Source of the DNA: a bacterium
Lineage (GTDB): Bacteria > SZUA-79 > Acidulodesulfobacterales > Acidulodesulfobacteraceae
Direction of reading: 5' to 3'
Length of the DNA stretch: 14,911 nucleotides
NCBI GenBank assembly: GCA_021781285.1
Contig: JAJXXD010000132.1
Span: 1-14,911 of the forward strand
A program made the translations under genes and the position numbers. This document shows, in pieces, positions 1 to 7,952 of the stretch (the stretch's first letter is position 1; the number at the start of each line of letters is the position of its first letter). The notes beneath the pieces are model-generated. The model was not told the origin of the DNA. It searched no databases and saw only the letters and a program-made list of their open reading frames with translations.

Positions 1-533
1 ATCGTACCGTTGCCGAATTTTTCGATATATTTTGACAAACCCGCCCATGAATTAACTTTTATTCCGTTAACGCTGGTAATGATATCGCCTTTTTTAAGTC
101 CCGCTTTTACCGCAGGCCTGCCTTTCATAACTCCGCCTATAACAGGCTTTAGAACCGGTCTTCCCGCCATAAAAATAATGGTAAATATTACGGCGGCTAA
201 AACAAAATTAAAAAAAGGGCCGAAAAAAATAATTAAAAATTTTTTATACGGGGGGAGGTTGCTGTATGAACGCTTCATGTCCTCCGGCGGCAATTCCTCC
301 GAAGGGTCTTCACCGAGAAGCTTGACGTATCCGCCTAAAGGAAGCGCGGAAATGACGTATTCCGTTTCTCCGATTTGCCTGCCGAAAACCTTAGGTCCGA
401 AACCCAGCGAAAACTTTTCGACTTTAACGCCCATTTTTTTTGCGACTATGAAATGTCCGAACTCGTGAATAAGAACGATGACGCTTATTACAATGAGAAA
501 AGCAACGATGTCGTAGATAATTCCATTAATCAT
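1..533 (-). CDS. rseP: RseP-type site-2 zinc metalloprotease, 5' part (gene runs off the window)
   Basis: Membrane-embedded intramembrane protease that, in the known family, cleaves anti-sigma factors and leftover signal peptides in the inner membrane. Read from ATG at 533, the first 177 residues are visible. They begin with a hydrophobic helix carrying the zinc motif HEFGH at about residues 23-27. This is followed by the conserved stretch ending FSLGFGPK, the ALPLGGYVK motif, a second membrane segment around residues 98-122 with FFGPFFNF, and the start of a PDZ domain (VKAGLKKGDIITSVNG). The distance from the start to HEFGH is normal for RseP, so the start is sound even though no Shine-Dalgarno sequence precedes it. 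The C-terminal half, with the second catalytic motif, lies outside the window. The gene follows pheT on the same strand with an 87-base gap that holds its own promoter. Confidence 0.95.
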   Translation of the reverse strand, partial: MINGIIYDIVAFLIVISVIVLIHEFGHFIVAKKMGVKVEKFSLGFGPKVFGRQIGETEYVISALPLGGYVKLLGEDPSEELPPEDMKRSYSNLPPYKKFLIIFFGPFFNFVLAAVIFTIIFMAGRPVLKPVIGGVMKGRPAVKAGLKKGDIITSVNGIKVNSWAGLSKYIEKFGNGT

Positions 534-585
534 AATTTTTTTTATATATTAAAATTTTTATATGTTTTAAATATTAATATATCTT

Positions 586-614
586 ATTATATTTTTTTTT
601 TGTTAAAAATGCAA
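586..614 (-). promoter_or_regulatory. Putative sigma70-type promoter for rseP
   Basis: On the minus strand a -35-like TTGCAT (609-614) lies 17 bases before a perfect TATAAT (586-591). The spacer is an A-rich tract. Transcription would start near 579, giving an AT-rich leader of about 46 bases without a visible Shine-Dalgarno. The -35 matches the consensus at only three of six positions; the -10 and the spacing are what support the call. Confidence 0.5.
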
Positions 615-620
615 TTTTTT

Positions 621-3062
621 TTAACTTCTCAGGGTGATTCCAAAACGGACGTTCAACTCTTTTACGAGGCCGTCTCTTAATAAATTGACTTCTTCCATAG
701 TCGGCGTTCTGTCGTCCGCCATTGCATCGTATCTTATAAGAAAGGATATTTTACCCTCCTCTATCTGTTTTCCGCTGTAAACATCAGCCAATCTCACGTT
801 TTTAATTAACCCCGAAAAACCCTTTATGAATTTTTCCACGGCTGCATATTCGATGTCCCCGTCGGCGACGATAGAAATATCCTGCTCTATTTCCGGATAT
901 TTATTGGGCTGGATAAAAGACTTTTTACCGGAAATAAAATCTTTGATAAAATCGATATCGAACTCGAATGCAAAAACCTTATACTCTATCTTAAACTCAT
1001 CAAGTATTTCTTTCTTTATTTCTCCAAAAATACCGGCTCTTTTTTTGCCTATTAAAACTTCTAAAGCCGCATTTTCATTATAAAACCTGCCGGCATCCGC
1101 TTTATTAAATACGAATTTTTTAATACCGGATTCTTTTAGTAAAAACTCGACTACGCCTTTTCCGTCGTAAAATTCCGGCTCACGGCTCATATGCTTAATT
1201 CCCGTACAAATACTTCCGCATAAAATATTTTTTTCCGTAACCGGATATCCGTCAGACTCTTCTCCGATATAAATCTTTCCGATTTCAAATATTTTAATGT
1301 TTTTATGTTTTTTAGAATTTTGCGACGCCGCCTTTAATATATCCGGTATTATGCTGATTCTGAAAAATGCGTAATCTTTAGAAATAGGATTCTTAAGCTC
1401 CAGAACGCCGGTTTTATCGCCTACGCCTCCAAGCGAAATATTTATCTCTTTTTCTCCGGTAAGCGAAGGGGAAATAACCTCGGTAAATCCGCCGTATCTT
1501 AATAAATTCCTGAAGAGCCTCGACGTTTCGAAGTTTTGATTTTTTTGCGGCGGCCTTAAAATGCCTGATGGAACCGAAGATTTAATATTATCGTAACCGT
1601 AAATCCTAAATACGTCCTCGTAAATATTAACGTTTTCGGTTATATCGCTCCTGAAATAAGGCGGCGTAACCGAGATAATTTCGCCTGCCGCCGCATCAAA
1701 GGATTTATTTTCTATAATTTCATATCCAAGACGGGATAAAAAACGGGGCGCTTTATTTTTTACCGCGGCATCCCCAAGAAAATCGGACAAATCATTTAAT
1801 TTGATTTCATAAATTTTCGGGTTATCGCATTCCTTTATATCATAGGCTTGGCAGGAGATATTAAAGCCGTCCGCGTATTTATTAAGAAGATATAAAAAAC
1901 GTCTTATTGCAAATATGCTTAGAAACGGATGAAGACCCTTTTCGAAGCGGGTCGAAGCATCCGTTCTCAGGGCAAGCGTCCTCGATGTTTTTCTTACGCT
2001 CGACATATTAAAATTTGCGGCTTCTACTATAATATCTACCGTATTTTCATCGATTTCGCTGTTCGACGCTCCCATAACTCCGGCAATCGCGATAATCTTA
2101 TTTTTATCGGCTATAACGATATCTTCGCCCGACAATTTCCTCTCTTTGCCGTCCAAAGAAATAAGCGATTCCCCTTCTTTAGCATGCCTGGCGCTGATTT
2201 TATTGCCGTCTAATTTTCCGGCATCAAATGCATGCAGCGGCTGGGCTGTTTCTAGCATAACGATATTTGTTAAATCCACTATATTATTGACGGGTCTTAT
2301 GCCGCCTTTAAGCAGTTTGTTTTTTATATCCATCGCCGATTCTTTTATTTTTATGCCGGAAATTTTAACCGCTATATAAGCAGGGATTAAGTCCTTATTT
2401 TCGACATTTACGACTAATTCGCTTTCCTTAGATGAATAGTTTCCTTGAGGCTTAAACTCTATGCCGCCGTAAAGTTCCGGTAAAACCAAATCTTTATCCA
2501 ATATAGCCGACAATTCGTAAGCAAACCCCAGCACGCCGAATAAATCAGGCCTGTTAGGCTCAAGGTCGAATTCTAAAACGGCATCGTTTAATTCAAAAAT
2601 ATCGTAAGCCGTCCTGCCTGTTTTCTCAAAAGGGAACTTTACGATCGAAGATATGTTTAACTGCAGCCCTAAATCTTTTTCGGAACAGAAAGCCGCTTCC
2701 GAAACCACGCCGAATATAGCTTTATCTCTTATTTTCAAGCCGTGTTCAAATACCGTTCCTTTTGTAGCGATCAAAGGTTTCTCTCCTACTTTTATATCGA
2801 GTCCTTCTTTTGTGAAAACTATTCTTTTGATTCCGACCGCTTCCCCGGCGTAAACTTCCGCAATGCCGAATTTGTCGCTCGACGGATGCTCCGCTATGCT
2901 TTTAATTTCTCCCACTACTATATTTTCAAAAGATTTTTTTTGTGAAGAATAAGGAAAGAATTTTTCCACTTCCATTGTTCTGCCGTTTAAAAGATTTGCT
3001 ATTTTTTCGGCATCCGTATTAAAATTTACAAATTCCTTAAGCCACTTTAAGCTAACCCTCAA
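621..3062 (-). CDS. pheT: Phenylalanine-tRNA ligase beta subunit
   Basis: Beta subunit of the cytoplasmic alpha2-beta2 enzyme that charges tRNA-Phe. It carries the editing site and most tRNA contacts. The 813 residues are the usual bacterial length and order: an N-terminal MRVSLKWLKEFV helix, an OB-fold tRNA-binding domain (about 40-150), the B3/B4 editing domain (about 215-390, with RPVNNIVDLTN and QPLHAFDA), the B5 domain (about 410-490), the catalytic-like core (about 500-690, with IYEDVFRIYGYDNI), and a C-terminal FDX-ACB domain starting near YPEIEQDISIV. Translation begins at TTG, supported by an excellent ribosome binding site. The gene lies 32 bases after dprA and is probably co-transcribed with it. 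It is not next to pheS, which is about 3.7 kb away beyond a convergent helicase gene. That split is unusual because pheST is normally one operon. Confidence 0.97.
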   Translation of the reverse strand: MRVSLKWLKEFVNFNTDAEKIANLLNGRTMEVEKFFPYSSQKKSFENIVVGEIKSIAEHPSSDKFGIAEVYAGEAVGIKRIVFTKEGLDIKVGEKPLIATKGTVFEHGLKIRDKAIFGVVSEAAFCSEKDLGLQLNISSIVKFPFEKTGRTAYDIFELNDAVLEFDLEPNRPDLFGVLGFAYELSAILDKDLVLPELYGGIEFKPQGNYSSKESELVVNVENKDLIPAYIAVKISGIKIKESAMDIKNKLLKGGIRPVNNIVDLTNIVMLETAQPLHAFDAGKLDGNKISARHAKEGESLISLDGKERKLSGEDIVIADKNKIIAIAGVMGASNSEIDENTVDIIVEAANFNMSSVRKTSRTLALRTDASTRFEKGLHPFLSIFAIRRFLYLLNKYADGFNISCQAYDIKECDNPKIYEIKLNDLSDFLGDAAVKNKAPRFLSRLGYEIIENKSFDAAAGEIISVTPPYFRSDITENVNIYEDVFRIYGYDNIKSSVPSGILRPPQKNQNFETSRLFRNLLRYGGFTEVISPSLTGEKEINISLGGVGDKTGVLELKNPISKDYAFFRISIIPDILKAASQNSKKHKNIKIFEIGKIYIGEESDGYPVTEKNILCGSICTGIKHMSREPEFYDGKGVVEFLLKESGIKKFVFNKADAGRFYNENAALEVLIGKKRAGIFGEIKKEILDEFKIEYKVFAFEFDIDFIKDFISGKKSFIQPNKYPEIEQDISIVADGDIEYAAVEKFIKGFSGLIKNVRLADVYSGKQIEEGKISFLIRYDAMADDRTPTMEEVNLLRDGLVKELNVRFGITLRS

Positions 3063-3070
3063 TTTAAAAT

Positions 3071-3076
3071 TCCTCC
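3071..3076 (-). promoter_or_regulatory. Shine-Dalgarno that fixes the TTG start of pheT
   Basis: The minus strand reads GGAGGA here, about 8 bases before TTG at 3062-3060. No ATG or GTG fits the conserved N-terminus (RVSLKWLKEF), so pheT uses a rare TTG start. That may lower beta-subunit translation unless translation is coupled with dprA. Confidence 0.8.
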
Positions 3077-3094
3077 TTTTTTATAAAAAACCGA

Positions 3095-4087
3095 TTAAAC
3101 AAAATCGAATAACGATGGTTGCGCCGACAAATCATCTTCATCGAACTTTTCGGCATACATTTTATTATACGCCGCCATCATCTCGTCTAAGGCTTCCGCT
3201 GCATCGAAAGAAAAATCTTTATTCAGCTTTAAACCGGAAACTCCTACGGCTCCAAAAATAGATTTTAAGCCCAGATTATCATGTGAATTCATAAGTTCCA
3301 AATTATATTCAGGAACAAAAACCGGTCTTTTTTGTTTTATGGAAAAATTACACGTTTTCATCGTTCCGCTCTTTACCGGAGAAGACACCGCAAACGTTCC
3401 AAGTCCCGAACCGCTCTGCAATCTGTCTCTCGCGACTAAATTTTTAGAAGATATTTTTTCATGCAGAGGCAGTTCGGAAACTATGGCTCCGTCGTTTAAT
3501 ATAATTTCGTTATAAAGGTCTCTGTTTTCCGGCGGATACGCCGGCGACAGCAAGCCGGAACCGATATAAGCAACGGTATAGCCGTTATTTTTTAACGCGG
3601 TCCCGTGCGCCGCGGCATCTATCCCCAAAGCCAGTCCGCTTATTATGGAATAGCCGTAAGAACACAGCCTTGCCGTAATATTTTTTGCAAGCTCTAACGC
3701 ATAATCGGGCGGCTTCCTCTGCCCCACGACCGCCGCCGCAAATCTTAAATTTTCCTTTAATACCCCTTTATAATATAAAATAGGAGGGGCGGCCTTTATA
3801 AGCCTTAGATTGGATGGATACAAAGCCGAATTAAAGGTTATAATTTTAATTCCGTTTTTGGAAGCCTCTTCGATTTCTTTAATGGCGTCAAAGAATGCGG
3901 TCTTTATGATTCTTGAATTAGTTAAAATCTTTATATATTCGGTTTTTAAACCTGCTCTTATAAAATCGGACTTATCTGCGCTAAAAATTTCGCATGGATT
4001 CTTAAACGCCTTTAATAAGAAAAATATATGCCGGTTCTGAAGCCCTTTTATCTTTTTCAGCGCAAGAGTGCATATTAAATCATCCAT
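3095..4087 (-). CDS. dprA: DprA/Smf-family DNA-processing protein
   Basis: DprA binds incoming single-stranded DNA and loads RecA during natural transformation. The 330-residue reading from ATG 4087 has a helix-hairpin-helix-like N-terminus and a Rossmann fold, with VVGQRKPPDYALELA, IISGLALGIDAAAHG, and GSGLLSPAYPPENRDLY followed by IVSELPL. The usual RNRIISGLS and SGSLITA motifs are present in altered form as VARDRLQSGSGLGTF and SSPVKSGTMKT, so this is a divergent member. There is no obvious C-terminal winged-helix domain beyond a short tail. ATG 4087 is preferred over the upstream ATG at 4147. It has AGAGGA five bases ahead and overlaps the comF stop by 8 bases, whereas 4147 would put 20 non-conserved residues inside comF. 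comF and pheT flank it on the same strand, so the three genes probably form one transcript. Confidence 0.85.
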   Translation of the reverse strand: MDDLICTLALKKIKGLQNRHIFFLLKAFKNPCEIFSADKSDFIRAGLKTEYIKILTNSRIIKTAFFDAIKEIEEASKNGIKIITFNSALYPSNLRLIKAAPPILYYKGVLKENLRFAAAVVGQRKPPDYALELAKNITARLCSYGYSIISGLALGIDAAAHGTALKNNGYTVAYIGSGLLSPAYPPENRDLYNEIILNDGAIVSELPLHEKISSKNLVARDRLQSGSGLGTFAVSSPVKSGTMKTCNFSIKQKRPVFVPEYNLELMNSHDNLGLKSIFGAVGVSGLKLNKDFSFDAAEALDEMMAAYNKMYAEKFDEDDLSAQPSLFDFV

Positions 4088-4667
4088 TAATATCCTCTTT
4101 TCCGAAACCGCCCGCCGAATATGTTTTCCCGAGAAATAACCCCGCAACCGAATTTGCGCCTCTTTTTAACAAAGCTTTCTTTATGTGCGAGAACGTCGTT
4201 CCCGTGGTGATAATATCGTCCAGAATTATTATGTTTTTATATTCAAAATCATATTTATTCATCACTGAAATATGTATTAAGTCATTTTTTTTAGATTTGA
4301 TATCCTCGATATGCCCGGGTTTGTGCCCCTTATTGCAAACTATAGCTCCGTCAAGAGCGCTTATCGTTCCTAACGCCGAAAGATACGAGCAGACAACCGC
4401 ATTGGGATAAACGTCTAAGAAGGAATTGCTCGGAGGAACCGGAAGAATAAAATCGTAAAAATAAAAATAATTATATATAATATTATTTAAAATTTTAACG
4501 AAAAAAGCTATCGTCCGCGGGTCGCTTTTTTTATATTTTAATATGCGCTCCGAATGTTTAACGGCATCTTCATCCAACGAAATTTTTTTATTTTTCGGTA
4601 TATAGTCGTTAAGATAAAAATATTCCCCGTTTCTATAAGCATGAATATTATAGTATTTTCTGAACAT
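4080..4667 (-). CDS. comF: ComF-like phosphoribosyltransferase-fold protein
   Basis: The 195-residue protein carries the type I phosphoribosyltransferase PRPP loop IIILDDIITTGTTF near residues 146-159, preceded by the ILPVPPS segment typical of ComF. In the known family ComF is a cytoplasmic protein needed for uptake or processing of transforming DNA; its chemical substrate is unsettled. The usual N-terminal CxxC zinc finger of ComF is missing. Instead there is a 60-residue Tyr/Lys-rich stretch beginning MFRKYYNIHAYRNGEYF. It overlaps the dprA start at its 3' end, which supports joint competence or recombination roles. It diverges from the helicase gene with only 48 bases between the two starts. 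The ribosome binding site is weak (GGAT about 9 bases upstream). A free-standing phosphoribosyltransferase of another pathway is possible, but the dprA neighbour favours ComF. Confidence 0.75.
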   Translation of the reverse strand: MFRKYYNIHAYRNGEYFYLNDYIPKNKKISLDEDAVKHSERILKYKKSDPRTIAFFVKILNNIIYNYFYFYDFILPVPPSNSFLDVYPNAVVCSYLSALGTISALDGAIVCNKGHKPGHIEDIKSKKNDLIHISVMNKYDFEYKNIIILDDIITTGTTFSHIKKALLKRGANSVAGLFLGKTYSAGGFGKEDING

Positions 4668-4709
4668 CGTTTGAATATCCGGTTTTAAAAAAATTAAAAC
4701 AATTTAATC

Positions 4710-4715
4710 TATAAT
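4710..4715 (+). promoter_or_regulatory. Perfect TATAAT hexamer abutting the helicase ATG
   Basis: TATAAT ends one base before the ATG at 4716, with no Shine-Dalgarno between and no good -35 upstream. If it is a real -10, transcription would begin inside the annotated first codons, and translation would have to start downstream, for example at ATG 4773 (preceded by AGGA). It may equally be a chance match in a 48-base AT-rich gap. Confidence 0.25.
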
Positions 4716-6764
4716 ATGATAAATCTTTATTTTAAAAATTTCAATTTTAATCTATCCGGCTCAATAGGAATTATGCTTTATTCCGAATTAGAAAAAGAAG
4801 ATTTTATAAAAAAGATTAAAGAATTAAAAATCGATTATAGATTCTATACTTTTGAAGCCTTGAAAACGCATTTCAATTTTAACGGCAAGATAGTTTCTCC
4901 ACTGAACTTTCCTTTTAAAAATATCGATAAAATTTTATCAGCAAGGCTCGTCATCCTCGACGGCATAAAAGTAAAGTCCCTATGGGACGCCGTATTGCTT
5001 AACGCGGTTTGCGATTTTGCTTTAAATAACCGGATTATTTTCTGCATAAAAGCCGAAGACGGTTTTAACATCGACGACATTTTCTTTTCATATTTGAATT
5101 ACGATAAAAATTCCCGGGAATATTTAATTTTAGACGTTTATAAAACGCGTTTAACTCTTTTAGCGGAAACAAGGATAGTAAGGGATAGTAAATTCGGCGG
5201 ATATACCTCTTCTATGGCAGGATTTATCGATAAAATTAATGCTTTAGGGTTTTATATAAAAGAAATGCGTTCGAAAAATCACGATGAATCCCGTTTGATT
5301 TTTTTTAACGATAAAAAATTTGAAATTAAATTAGCGGTTATTCCGCTTAAAAGAACGGCGGATTCAAACGGCGAATTTATTTCAAAAAAAGGCATAGCTA
5401 TAAATACTACGCTAACGGATATTTATTTTTATCCGGCTGAATTAATCGATAAAATTAAAATATTTCTTGGAACTGCCGAAAATGCAGGCAAGCCGATTCA
5501 TTGCCGTTATAAAAGGGCGCAAATAAATAAAACAAGCGCTGACGGAATGAGCGTAATTCAAGATACGTCTATAAAAGAAATATCCTCCCCTCATCTCGTT
5601 ATTGCGGGAGCAGGGTCGGGGAAAACTAGAATTATCGTGAATAAATTTTTATACCTTTTGAATTTTATTCCTGCAGATTCCATAATAATTTTAACATTTA
5701 CGAATAATGCGGCGGCAGAGGTAAAGAATAGAATTGCATCCTCCCTGACGATTAAAGGGACCGGCCGCAATTCGATAGCGGATAAAGTTTTAAATATTTC
5801 AACGTTCCATAGTTTTTTCTATTCCCTTATAAAAGAATTTCATAAAGAATTAGGATTTGAATCCGCTCCTTTAATTAAGGGAAATAACGGCGATTCCGGT
5901 AAAAACGCGAATACCGCTTTTATATCTTACGATGAAATTATTTCATATGCCATAGAACTTTTTAAAAATTTCGATACCGCTTTAGATATCGCTTCCAGGT
6001 TTAAATATATCCTAGTAGATGAATACCAAGATTTGGATTTTTTCAGCGATTATATTATAAAAAAATTAGACTTTGCCAGAGGCGCGGTTATGTATGCCGG
6101 AGATGACGATCAGGCAATATACGGATTTAACGGCGGCGATTCTTTTAATATATTATTCTTCGACCTATTTTTTCCGTCGGGAAAAATCTTCATCCTGCAA
6201 AATAATTACAGGTCTCATTATAAAATTATAGATTTCTGCAATTTAATAATAAATAAAATTGCTTTTAGATATCCTAAAAAATTAACCGCTAAAAACAGCG
6301 GGGACGAGAAAAACGGCAATAATATCGTTAATATTATGCAATTTAAAAATAAAAATATTGAAGAAAAATTTATTATAGAAACGGCGGGCAGGCTTAATGA
6401 GCATGGAAAATCTACCGCTATCTTAGTCAGAACCCAAAAAGAGGAAAGCCGTTTCAAAGCCGTCGCCGGTTTCAACGAAAAAAGTTATATAGGAACGATA
6501 CATAAGAGCAAGGGGCTGGAATTCGATATTATATTCATAACAAACGTATCGCAGGGTAATATTCCGCATTTAAAAAGCATTCAGCCGACTATTCCGCAAC
6601 GAAAAATCTCAAGGCATTCTTTTATTCAATTTTTAGACGACGGGATTAAATTGAAAACCGACCGTGACGATGAAATTAAGCTTTTTTATGTCGCGGTTTC
6701 CAGAGCAAGGGAAAAAGTTTTTATTACTTATTCGGGAGAAATATCTGAATTTTTAATAAATTAA
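4716..6764 (+). CDS. UvrD/Rep-type superfamily 1 helicase with an unrecognised N-terminal region
   Basis: ATP-dependent 3'-5' DNA helicase of superfamily 1A by its complete motif set: Walker A AGAGSGKT at 297-304, motif Ia LTFTNNAAAEVKNRI, STFHSF, Walker B VDEYQD at 434-439, motif III AGDDDQAIYGF, motif IV NNYRSH, motif V GTIHKSKGLEFD, and motif VI YVAVSRAREKV near the C-terminus. The 682 residues split into about 290 residues that I cannot assign to any domain and a compact helicase core of about 390 residues. The core is shorter than UvrD or Rep, so the 2B region is reduced. The protein ends about 15 residues after motif VI. It is the only clear plus-strand gene in the window. It diverges from comF-dprA (transformation genes) and its stop is 5 bases from the pheS stop. 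The specific role, in repair or in recombination of incoming DNA, is unknown. Confidence 0.9.
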   Translation: MINLYFKNFNFNLSGSIGIMLYSELEKEDFIKKIKELKIDYRFYTFEALKTHFNFNGKIVSPLNFPFKNIDKILSARLVILDGIKVKSLWDAVLLNAVCDFALNNRIIFCIKAEDGFNIDDIFFSYLNYDKNSREYLILDVYKTRLTLLAETRIVRDSKFGGYTSSMAGFIDKINALGFYIKEMRSKNHDESRLIFFNDKKFEIKLAVIPLKRTADSNGEFISKKGIAINTTLTDIYFYPAELIDKIKIFLGTAENAGKPIHCRYKRAQINKTSADGMSVIQDTSIKEISSPHLVIAGAGSGKTRIIVNKFLYLLNFIPADSIIILTFTNNAAAEVKNRIASSLTIKGTGRNSIADKVLNISTFHSFFYSLIKEFHKELGFESAPLIKGNNGDSGKNANTAFISYDEIISYAIELFKNFDTALDIASRFKYILVDEYQDLDFFSDYIIKKLDFARGAVMYAGDDDQAIYGFNGGDSFNILFFDLFFPSGKIFILQNNYRSHYKIIDFCNLIINKIAFRYPKKLTAKNSGDEKNGNNIVNIMQFKNKNIEEKFIIETAGRLNEHGKSTAILVRTQKEESRFKAVAGFNEKSYIGTIHKSKGLEFDIIFITNVSQGNIPHLKSIQPTIPQRKISRHSFIQFLDDGIKLKTDRDDEIKLFYVAVSRAREKVFITYSGEISEFLIN

Positions 6765-6769
6765 AACTA

Positions 6770-7804
6770 TTAAAACTGCTTCAGGATATCAATGTTTCCC
6801 TGATAAAGAAGCCTTAGGTCGTTAATATTATATTTCAGCATAACGATTCTGTCGAATCCCATTCCGAAAGCAAATCCTCTATATTCCTGCGGATCTATTC
6901 CCGCATACTTAAAAACGTTTGGATGAACCATTCCGCAGGGAATAACTTCTATCCATCCGGTGTTTTTACAAATACCGCAGCCCCTGCCTCCGCAAAAAAC
7001 ACACTCAATATCAAGATCTAATCCCGGTTCGACGAATGGATAAAAAGCCGGCCTAAAACGCGTCTTTCTGGCGCCGAGAAGATTTTTTACGGTTTCTTCC
7101 AGAATACCTTTTAAATCCGTTAATCTGACGTTTTTATCGACAAAAAGCCCTTCCATCTGATTAAACATAAAAAGATGCGTCGCATCGACGGCTTCATATC
7201 TGTAACATCTTCCCGGAGCTATTACTCTCAACGGAAGCTGTTTTTTTTCAAGAGTTCTTGCTTGGACGCTTGAAGTATGGGTTCTGGGAACAAGCCCGTT
7301 GAGCAGATAAAAGGTATCCCACACGTCTCTTGCAGGATGGTCGGCGGGTATATTGAGAGCATCGAAATTATAATGGGTCGTTTCAATTTCAGGACCTTCG
7401 ACTATTTCGAAGCCCATAGAGGAAAAAAAATCGGAAGCCTCTTCTAGAACTGCGGTTATAGGATGTTTATGCGGCCCTTCCATATAACTGCCGGGAATAG
7501 TTAAATCTATCCCGCGTCCGGTTGAAGACTTTCCATACTCTATATTTGAAAGTTCTTTTTTTTTGCCGTTATAAATGTTCTCTATCCGGTTTTTGGCTTC
7601 ATTAGATTTTGAGCCGATAATTTTCTTTTCTTCCGCGGAGTATAGATGAATATTGTGCAATATCCCGGTAATCTTACCCTTTTTGCCGGTAAAATTACGG
7701 AACCTGTCGTCTAATTCATTTACATTTTCCGAAGAATTCAGAAGTCTTTCGGCATCTTCTAAAATTTTATCGATTTCGCTTATAATTTCCGGTTCGTTAT
7801 TCAT
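6770..7804 (-). CDS. pheS: Phenylalanine-tRNA ligase alpha subunit
   Basis: Catalytic alpha subunit of cytoplasmic PheRS. From ATG 7804 it has 344 residues: an N-terminal coiled-coil tRNA-binding arm (about 1-85, with FTGKKGKITGIL), then the class II aminoacyl-tRNA synthetase core. Core signatures are GPHKHPITAVLEE, IETTHYNFDALN, PADHPARD, RTHTSSVQAR (motif 2 region), APGRCYRYEAVDATH, and motif 3 near GFAFGMGFDRI. Two CxxC pairs lie in a GGRGCGICKNTGW segment. The frame opens earlier at ATG 7858, but that codon directly follows the T-run of a terminator and adds 18 non-conserved residues, so 7804 is preferred. Neither start has a clear Shine-Dalgarno. The downstream neighbour is a convergent helicase, not pheT. 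How alpha and beta amounts are balanced from two loci is not visible. Confidence 0.95.
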   Translation of the reverse strand: MNNEPEIISEIDKILEDAERLLNSSENVNELDDRFRNFTGKKGKITGILHNIHLYSAEEKKIIGSKSNEAKNRIENIYNGKKKELSNIEYGKSSTGRGIDLTIPGSYMEGPHKHPITAVLEEASDFFSSMGFEIVEGPEIETTHYNFDALNIPADHPARDVWDTFYLLNGLVPRTHTSSVQARTLEKKQLPLRVIAPGRCYRYEAVDATHLFMFNQMEGLFVDKNVRLTDLKGILEETVKNLLGARKTRFRPAFYPFVEPGLDLDIECVFCGGRGCGICKNTGWIEVIPCGMVHPNVFKYAGIDPQEYRGFAFGMGFDRIVMLKYNINDLRLLYQGNIDILKQF

Positions 7805-7864
7805 ATCGTTATATATTATTAATCTTTTTGCATTAATTTTCAAGCAGGAATTTAGCATATTAAC

Positions 7865-7904
7865 AAAAAACCCGTAATTTAAAATATCTTTAAATTACGG
7901 GTTT
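7865..7904 (-). terminator. Rho-independent terminator of the dox operon
   Basis: Two 16-base arms, AAACCCGTAATTTAAA and its exact complement, surround a 5-base loop (7884-7888). Read on the minus strand, the hairpin is followed by an unbroken run of T (six counting the stem end). It lies 48 bases after the dsrE-like stop and just before pheS. It isolates pheS from the sulfur operon. Confidence 0.9.
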
Positions 7905-7952
7905 AAAAAAATATCAATAAGCAAACCGCTTCATAGCTTTTAAGGGCAATAA

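Noticed and set aside
10..680. Two plus-strand open frames of 152 and 101 codons
   Set aside because: They lie opposite rseP and the end of pheT, lack ribosome sites, and have compositions typical of reverse-strand shadows.
826..2945. Several plus-strand open frames across pheT
   Set aside because: pheT on the other strand has full-length conserved domains; these frames are its antisense shadows.
3063..3094. Attenuator or T-box leader for phenylalanine control before pheT, or before pheS
   Set aside because: The gaps (32 and about 60 bases) are too short and show no leader peptide rich in Phe or T-box sequence.
4088..4147. Longer dprA start at ATG 4147
   Set aside because: It adds 20 residues that do not resemble DprA and lie inside comF, while ATG 4087 has a ribosome site and the usual stop-start overlap.
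7805..7858. Longer pheS start at ATG 7858
   Set aside because: It sits just after the U-run of the dox terminator and its extra residues do not belong to the conserved arm.
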